From Megalonaias nervosa (taxonomy: Eukaryota > Mollusca > Bivalvia > Unionida > Unionidae), in NCBI GenBank assembly GCA_016617855.1, contig JAECUM010001725.1:1-64000 (forward strand): a stretch of DNA of 64,000 nucleotides, written 5' to 3'. Of this stretch, positions 59,355-64,000 are shown in pieces (positions within the stretch are counted from its first letter, which is position 1; every line of letters starts with the position of its first letter). The notes below the pieces were generated by a model, which worked only from the letters and a program-made list of their open reading frames with translations, did no database searches and was not told where the DNA came from. The position numbers were made by a program, and so were the translations under genes.

Positions 59355-60890
59355 ATGTCTGTCAAAAATTATCTCGATTTAACAGAAACTTATGACAAGG
59401 ACAACACCGTAACAGAATTTGAATATATTGAGTATCTCGACGAAAATTCTAATGAGCCAAATAAAACTGGTGTCAGAACATTTAATACCAGAGATGAAGA
59501 TGTATTTTTATTACCTCACAAGGCAATATTGGAAGTTCGTGGCCAGATTATGACGGTAGCTAATCCGCCTGTTGCAATTGCAGCTGGAACAGAAGTAGCT
59601 CTTATAAATAATGGTTGGTGCTTATTCAAAAGCGCTCGATATCAATTAGCTAATCAAACTGTTGAGGATATTTCAAGTCACCTACAAGTTGTTATTTGTT
59701 GCAAGTACAATCTTAAATATTATTTCGTTTTCTGATGATTACTCCAGATCAACTGCAATATGCTGTGGTTTAAAGACACTGGAATTGGTGCAGCTGAATC
59801 GACCGAACTTTTCATGAAAGGTTTTATGGCTCATGCAGCTGATGCCGCTGCAATTGTAAGAGAATTTTTTATTACTAATGCTGATAATTTTGGTATAGCC
59901 GCACCGGATGCAGGCGCTAATCAAGACGCTACAAGAGTCTCACTTACTGCAGCTTGTAATAATATTGGAGTAGCTCCACCAGGAGCAGCTGCAAACAGCG
60001 TTGCAATGTTGAATTTGATTAATAACACAATTAGCATAAGACATCCAAATTACAATGAAGGTTTTGCTAGGAGAAAGGCACTTGCAGAAGGATCACGTCA
60101 AATTACAATGATGCTGCCATTAAGTATGATTTTCGGCTTTTGTCGCGATTACAACAAAGTATTTCGTGGAGTTAAACATACACTTATTTTAGATCGAGCA
60201 GAACAAAACGACTGCCTGTTTGGGTCAGGCGGAGCTGACGTACAATTTATCATAAATAAACTTTCGCTTTGGATGCCACGAATAACTCCGTCAATCGATA
60301 AAATGTCAGATTTAAACAGTATACTCGATAAACATAAAAACAAAATTTATTTTCAGCAACATAAAATATATCAAACAGCAGTTCCAAATACTACCGACTA
60401 CACATGGCGAGTTACAACAACATCAAGCGAACAACTGCCGAGGCAATTATTTGCTGTATTTCAACAGCAAGCGCGACGCGGTAACCAACAACACAATAAT
60501 GCAATATTTGATAATGCTGATGTTAAACGAATACATGCTAGACTAAATTCAAAGCATAATTCGGAGCGAGCGATAGAATGCAATTTTACCGATGACGCTA
60601 ATAAAAATGTTACTCGACCTTACATGTACCTGCTCGACGCAATACAAAAATATCAGGAGGTTGGAGATGGATCTCAGATATCAGTAGAGGAATTTCGTAC
60701 ACTTTATCCGATATTTCATTTTGATGTTAGTAAACATAGCGAGCGAGCTGTCGATAGCACAGCTGATATTGAAATTACCTGGACACTTGGAGCAGTTCCA
60801 GTAGCGCAGTTTTACGTGTACGCGTTAGTGATCAGCGACAGATCTGTTACAAGTGATTCTGTTGGAGGTAAAATGACGATAGAAGTTTGA
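59355..60890 (+). pseudogene. region B: major capsid protein (double jelly-roll type)
   Basis: Largest viral gene, 512 codons from ATG 59,355 (MSVKNYLDLTETYDKD) to TGA at 60,888-60,890. It matches the hexon-like major capsid protein of adintovirus/Polinton-type viruses: FLLPHKAILEVRGQI early, MMLPLSMIFGFCRDYNKVFR and GVKHTLILDRAEQNDCLF in the middle, TLYPIFHFDVSKHSERA near the end, and the closing YVYALVISDRSV. Frame 0 holds from 59,355 to about 59,690 and again from about 59,758 to the end. Between these the conserved sequence (NIISFSDDYSRSTA) lies in another frame, so two compensating frame changes are inferred, with stops at 59,733 and 59,736 in frame 0. Identification is strong. Confidence 0.88.
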
Positions 60891-60925
60891 AAAACTTTGA
60901 GTTTAATCTGTACCTTTAATATAAG

Positions 60926-61345
60926 ATGACAAAATATATTGTAAAAGAAATACATTTGACTGATGGTCAAGTTAAAAAATTAGCAGCTGCTGTTGCAAAA
61001 CAGAGGTAGGTATCATTAAAAGTCGACAGCAATAAAGTCGCGGGTATTTTAACAAAATTAATATTAACCAAAAAACAAATAAATAAGTATAACCGCGGCA
61101 AACCTTTTGTTTTAAATTTAAGTGCCACACAAATAACAGCAATATAAAAAATTGGCGGCTTCCTTGGTCCGGCACTATCGGTAATGACCAGAACGTTAAT
61201 ACCTAAAATTTTGCCGGTATTAGGTACATTAAGACTAGCAGCAGCGTCTGGAGCAGTATCTGACGCAACGAAAAAGGCAGTTGAGGGAAGTGGAATTGTT
61301 CGCGGTGGTATTGTTGGCAGTGGTATAAAGAAAATTTTAGTTTAA
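60926..61345 (+). pseudogene. region B: pVI/pX-like virion protein with two in-frame stops
   Basis: One frame of 140 codons from ATG 60,926 (after taatataag) to TAA 61,343-61,345, interrupted only by TAG at 61,007 and TAA at 61,145. It begins MTKYIVKEIHLTDGQVKKLA, has a repeat-like KPFVLNLSATQITAI segment, then GGFLGPALSVMTRTLIPKIL and a Gly-rich end. The layout of short beta-type repeats before a hydrophobic GG-x-L-P-type helix is shared by small proteins of adintovirus-like elements that are compared with adenovirus pVI/pX. The frame is kept on both sides of each stop, so these are substitutions rather than indels. A core or membrane-lytic role is inferred from position and composition. Confidence 0.6.
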
Positions 61346-61440
61346 TTTTTTAGTTTAATGTTTCGTTTAATTTTTTGGTTTAGTGTTTCGTTTAATCTTT
61401 TAGTTTAACTTTTTAGTTTAATGTTTCGTTTAATTTTATG
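61346..61440. repeat. short tandem repeat after the pVI/pX-like gene
   Basis: Four or so imperfect copies of a tttagtttaatgtttcgttt-type unit of about 20-40 bp fill the gap to the next gene. No coding function. It could act as a spacer or a 3'-end signal. Confidence 0.7.
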
Positions 61441-61455
61441 TGACTGATAAATATA

Positions 61456-61637
61456 ATGCCACGACGAAGAAAAACAACAACAACAACAAAAAAAAAAAAA
61501 AGACACCGCGACGTCGAAGAACAACAAAAGGAGGATTTATTCCAATAGCTCCACTTTTAGCGGGACATGCGGGAAGTCTACTGCCAAATCTGCTGGGAAT
61601 AGTACGAGGACTAACATTGCCGGGCACGAGACGTTAA
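61456..61637 (+). pseudogene. region B: basic core-like (pX/mu-type) protein
   Basis: Starts MPRRRKTTTTTKKKK at 61,456, after aaataTAATG. An A-tract at 61,487-61,502 separates this frame from the frame that carries TPRRRRTTKGGFIPIAPLLA and ends GLTLPGTRR at 61,637. A Lys/Arg-rich head followed by a GGF-I-P-x-x-P-L-L hydrophobic segment recalls the adenovirus mu (pX) core protein, which condenses viral DNA; this is a resemblance in layout. The frame change in the A-run is a likely place for assembly error. It is followed 28 bp later by the protease. Confidence 0.55.
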
Positions 61638-61665
61638 AACGTCTAGAGATAAAACTCCTGCGACG

Positions 61666-62058
61666 TTGAAAACGTCTGCGTTAATTAACTTTGATATACT
61701 TGATAAACTAAAACAAGTAAAACATTTCCACGGAGTTTATTCCAAAGATGAACTTGCGGCGATAAAATCGCCTGCTGCTAACATCTCAGATGTTGGTTCC
61801 TGCGTGATAAATATACAAGATTTCGATGACGCATCTGGTACACATTGGGTAGCAGTTTATAATAACAATTATTTTGACTCGCTTGGACTTCCTCCAAGTG
61901 ACGCAATAAAAAAATATATGTCTAGAACGCTAACGAAAGTAATTAATTACTTGTCCAATCAACTTCAACCTATTGGAACATCAGCTTGTGGATATTATTG
62001 CGTGATGTTTATAAAACAGATGTCCGCGAGTTTGAAGAACTCCGCCTCAGATTTTTAA
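61666..62058 (+). CDS. region B: adenain-type cysteine protease, start unclear
   Basis: An open frame of about 130 codons to TAA at 62,056-62,058. It matches the adenovirus-type (Ulp1/C5-like) maturation protease of adintovirus/Polinton elements, which trims virion proteins during assembly. Visible catalytic features in order are His in GTHWVAVY, the acidic or amide position near YFDSLGLPPS, Gln in YLSNQLQ and Cys in SACGYYC. The N-terminal INFDILDKL segment is also typical. The frame runs upstream of the TTG at 61,666 without an ATG, so the true start is unclear and may have been lost. Within the visible frame there is no break. It is somewhat shorter than usual at the C-terminus. Confidence 0.8.
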   Translation: MKTSALINFDILDKLKQVKHFHGVYSKDELAAIKSPAANISDVGSCVINIQDFDDASGTHWVAVYNNNYFDSLGLPPSDAIKKYMSRTLTKVINYLSNQLQPIGTSACGYYCVMFIKQMSASLKNSASDF

Positions 62059-62159
62059 AATTTATTTTACAATTTGTCAAGCATCCTTCTTACGCCAATG
62101 ATGAAATTGCACAAAATTATAAATAATTTTGCCAATTTTATCTAAATTACAAATATATA

Positions 62160-62353
62160 ATGTCAAAATATTGTCTCAAATGTAAAACTAAAACAGAAAA
62201 TATCAATGAAACAACAGAAAAACAAGGAACAACAGGATGATGCTGAAAAGTATTTGTGCAATTTGTGGAAAAAGAAAAAGTATGTTTTTAAGGAAATTGT
62301 CCGGAGCCGGATGTACTGACGTTGTCAGGGACGTTATTTTAGTAGACGACTGA
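62160..62353 (+). pseudogene. region B: zinc-ribbon start of the PLA2 gene, broken
   Basis: Begins MSKYCLKCKTKTENINE at 62,160, after atataTAATG, and stops at TGA 62,238-62,240. Another frame carries MLKSICAICGKRKSMF to TGA 62,351-62,353. Two CxxC pairs (YCLKC and CAIC) suggest a small zinc ribbon. In related elements such a ribbon precedes the PLA2-like domain on one protein, and here a PLA2 domain follows at 63,480 beyond a LINE insertion. I infer they were once one gene. The piece from 62,354 to about 62,455 has a short direct repeat (gtagacgactgaaaa twice) and an open stretch (KSYLNNKCDSDRDLCLEQNK) that I do not recognise. Confidence 0.6.
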
Positions 62354-62455
62354 AAATAAGTAGACGACTGAAAACAATTATTGTAAAAAGTTATTTAAAT
62401 AACAAGTGCGACTCCGATAGAGATTTATGTCTCGAGCAAAATAAAATTGTCACAA

Positions 62456-63417
62456 AATAAAATTACAAGCTGCAGATGAATGATGATAAAACTGAAGCCA
62501 TTCTGATAAAACTGAATCCATTCTGATTACAACACAAAGACTTTCTCATTCACATCCTTTACCTCAGACAATAAATATCAGCAACACCAACATTAAATTC
62601 ACACAGTCAGTACGAAACCTCGGTGTTACTCTTGACAGTATTCTCTCATTGCACCAACATGTCATGAACATATGCAAGGCTGCATATCTTGAACTGAGAT
62701 TCATCAGCTCCATTCGCAAGTATCTTTCAGTTGATGCCACTAAAACACTTGTGTGTTCCTTAGTACTTTCAAGACTGGACTATTGTAACTCAATTCTGTC
62801 TGGTTCGTCTCAATATCTACTCCAGAAATTTCAAAAAGTTCAAAACACAGCTTTTCGGATCATCCTTAGAGTACCACGATCAGAGCACGCCTCTCCCCTG
62901 CTCTCTACCCTACACTGGCTATCCATACGATCCAGAATTAAACACAAAATTTGTTCTCTGTGCTACGTTTCACTGACGGGCTCCAGTCCAACATACCTAT
63001 CTGACCTCACCCATGTGTACACACCTGCAAGATACTTACGCTCCTCTTCTGACACTCGTATTCTCATTATTCCCACTATGAAGATGAAATCATATGGACA
63101 ACGCTCTTTTGCATACCAGGGCCCAGCAATGTGGAACAAATTGCCCACTGCACTTAGACACAAAGACACAGTGATCTCATTCAAGAGCGCTCTTAAAACT
63201 CACCTATTTCAACTGCAAGAACGGACTTAAAGACCTAATAATGTATCCTTATAATGTATCCTTACCTTAAATATTTACAGCATGTTTTCTGTTTCTAATT
63301 TCGTGGTGTTTGTTTTTATTTTTGTAATCATATCATTATATATGCTTTTTTTAAGTGTTGTCAAATGTTGTAAAGCGCTTAGAGCTTCTAAAGATTAGGC
63401 GCTATAGAAAGTCCTCA

Positions 63418-63475
<58 letters not shown>
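62456..63475 (+). mobile_element. 5'-truncated CR1/L2-type LINE insertion
   Basis: The C-terminal part of a non-LTR retrotransposon polyprotein. A frame with LQMNDDKTEAILI near 62,470 leads into an open frame at 62,649-63,230, with LVCSLVLSRLDYCNSILSGS, LLQKFQKVQNTAFRIILRV, LHWLSIRSRIKHKI and a final FKSALKTHLFQLQE. These are hallmarks of CR1/L2-clade ends. The 3' end has the gtaaagcgcttagagct and gcgctatagaaagt segments and an (ATT)n tail at 63,418-63,473, as in that group. The element is 5'-truncated and splits the zinc-ribbon/PLA2 gene. No clear target-site duplication was found. Confidence 0.82.
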
Positions 63476-63479
63476 ATAC

Positions 63480-63929
63480 TGTCAACAATGTAACAACAGA
63501 GAAATAATTGGAACAGGTATAGATATACATAAAGTAATTGGCAAATTGCCGAAACCAAAGGGCGGTTGGACATTGCCAGACCCTAAATACACTGGACCTT
63601 ATAATCCGCTTGATAAACAACTAGATGAAAATGATAATCCGCTGCCAGGACAAGAACCTTACAATCAAGTTGATGCAATAGCAATGCGCCATGATATCTG
63701 CTACCGTGATCACGAACAAAATAAACACAGCTGCGATAAAATAATGTTGGACGAACTTCGTGAAATGGAACCAAAGGGATTAAGAGAAAGGGTTCACCGA
63801 AAGTTGGTGCAGGGTTTTATTGGAGCAAAATATAAATTCGGGCTTGGAAAGCCTCGTCTCGGAGAGTCTGGGCTTGGAAAGCCTCGTCTTGGACAACTGT
63901 ATGATGATCTTGAAGCGAAACGTCGCTAG
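63480..63929 (+). pseudogene. region B: phospholipase A2-like domain (VP1u type), gene 3' half
   Basis: Continues in one frame from just after the LINE tail (IIGTGIDIHKVIGKLP) to TAG 63,927-63,929. The domain has the calcium-loop pattern YTGPYNPLDKQL and the catalytic helix AIAMRHDICYRDH, with His-Asp and Tyr in place, followed by DKIMLDELREM. This is the parvovirus-VP1-type PLA2 fold, also known from adintovirus-like elements, thought to open endosomal membranes during entry. A C-terminal tail repeats GLGKPRLG with one variant between. The domain itself is unbroken, but it is cut off from its start by the LINE, so the gene is inactive. Confidence 0.8.
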
Positions 63930-63989
63930 CGTCAGAGCTACACAAACGAAAAAAAAAAAAAAAGTTTCCGCGACGTAAAGTTGTCGCAA
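63901..63989 (+). CDS. possible basic protein, runs off the right edge
   Basis: After the PLA2 stop the sequence has an A-tract (63,949-63,963) flanked by codons for basic residues (MMILKRNVASVRATQTKK in one frame from 63,901; FPRRKV in another). This resembles the basic core-like gene at 61,456. It is too short and too near the edge to call firmly. Confidence 0.25.
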
Positions 63990-64000
63990 ATGCCGTTGAC

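Noticed and set aside
61440..61637. Frame with a start at 61,440 (NATTKKNNNNNKKKKK) as the genuine N-terminus of the core-like protein
   Set aside because: The ATG at 61,456 has the recurrent TATAATG context and a basic MPRRRK start in the neighbouring frame; the asparagine run is an out-of-frame reading of the same repeat.
63402..63620. Minus-strand frame with a long asparagine run
   Set aside because: Read-through of the (ATT)n tail of the CR1-type LINE.

Overview
The window is AT-rich, repeat-laden animal DNA with short exons in long introns. It most likely comes from a mollusc, probably a bivalve. That guess rests on the transposon mix (DIRS-like elements, two tRNA-derived SINE families, CR1-type LINEs, many minisatellites) and not on a species-diagnostic gene.

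Bases 1 to about 37,620 hold the 3' part of a plus-strand host gene that I identify as metal-responsive transcription factor 1 (MTF1). Five exons chain with compatible splice phases. The first two carry zinc fingers 5 and 6 with the MTF1-typical linker and helix residues. The last three encode an acidic, cysteine-free C-terminal region. The introns (9.6, 4.2, 12.9 and 9.0 kb) are filled with repeats: three copies of a TA-flanked terminal-inverted-repeat element, two broken DIRS-like retrotransposons plus a separate terminal piece, SINEs, a dispersed repeat present in both orientations, a LINE ORF1-like fragment, and minisatellites of 31, 49 and 49 bp. Downstream (37.6 to 49.4 kb) lie minisatellites of 50 and 36 bp, four (TA)n tracts, three more SINEs, LINE fragments and a possible solo LTR.

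From about 49.46 kb to the right edge the DNA changes character. Genes become intronless, densely packed and virus-like. Region B (52,756 to the end) is a decayed Maverick/Polinton or adintovirus-type element, meaning a mid-size double-stranded DNA virus with adenovirus-like virion genes. On the plus strand it has a packaging ATPase, a coiled-coil protein, a penton-like minor capsid protein, a membrane-active-type small protein, the major capsid protein, a pVI/pX-like protein, a basic core-like protein, an adenain-type cysteine protease, and a zinc-ribbon plus phospholipase A2 gene split by a CR1-type LINE. Divergently on the minus strand it has a fibre-like protein with phage-tail-fibre-type repeats and a discoidin-like C-terminus, an unrecognised gene of about 440 codons, and a two-membrane-segment protein. 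No DNA polymerase B or integrase gene is visible; they may lie beyond position 63,989.

Region A (about 49.46 to 52.55 kb) is a second, more eroded set of the same kind in the opposite orientation (ATPase, coiled-coil, capsid-like) with a divergent PLA2-like gene. It differs in sequence and layout from B, so it is probably another lineage. Many genes in B begin within a few bases of a TATAA-like box, often as TATAATG, which looks like a shared start-proximal promoter signal. Frameshifts and in-frame stops show that both sets are inactive as they stand, although some single-base breaks in A-runs could be assembly errors.
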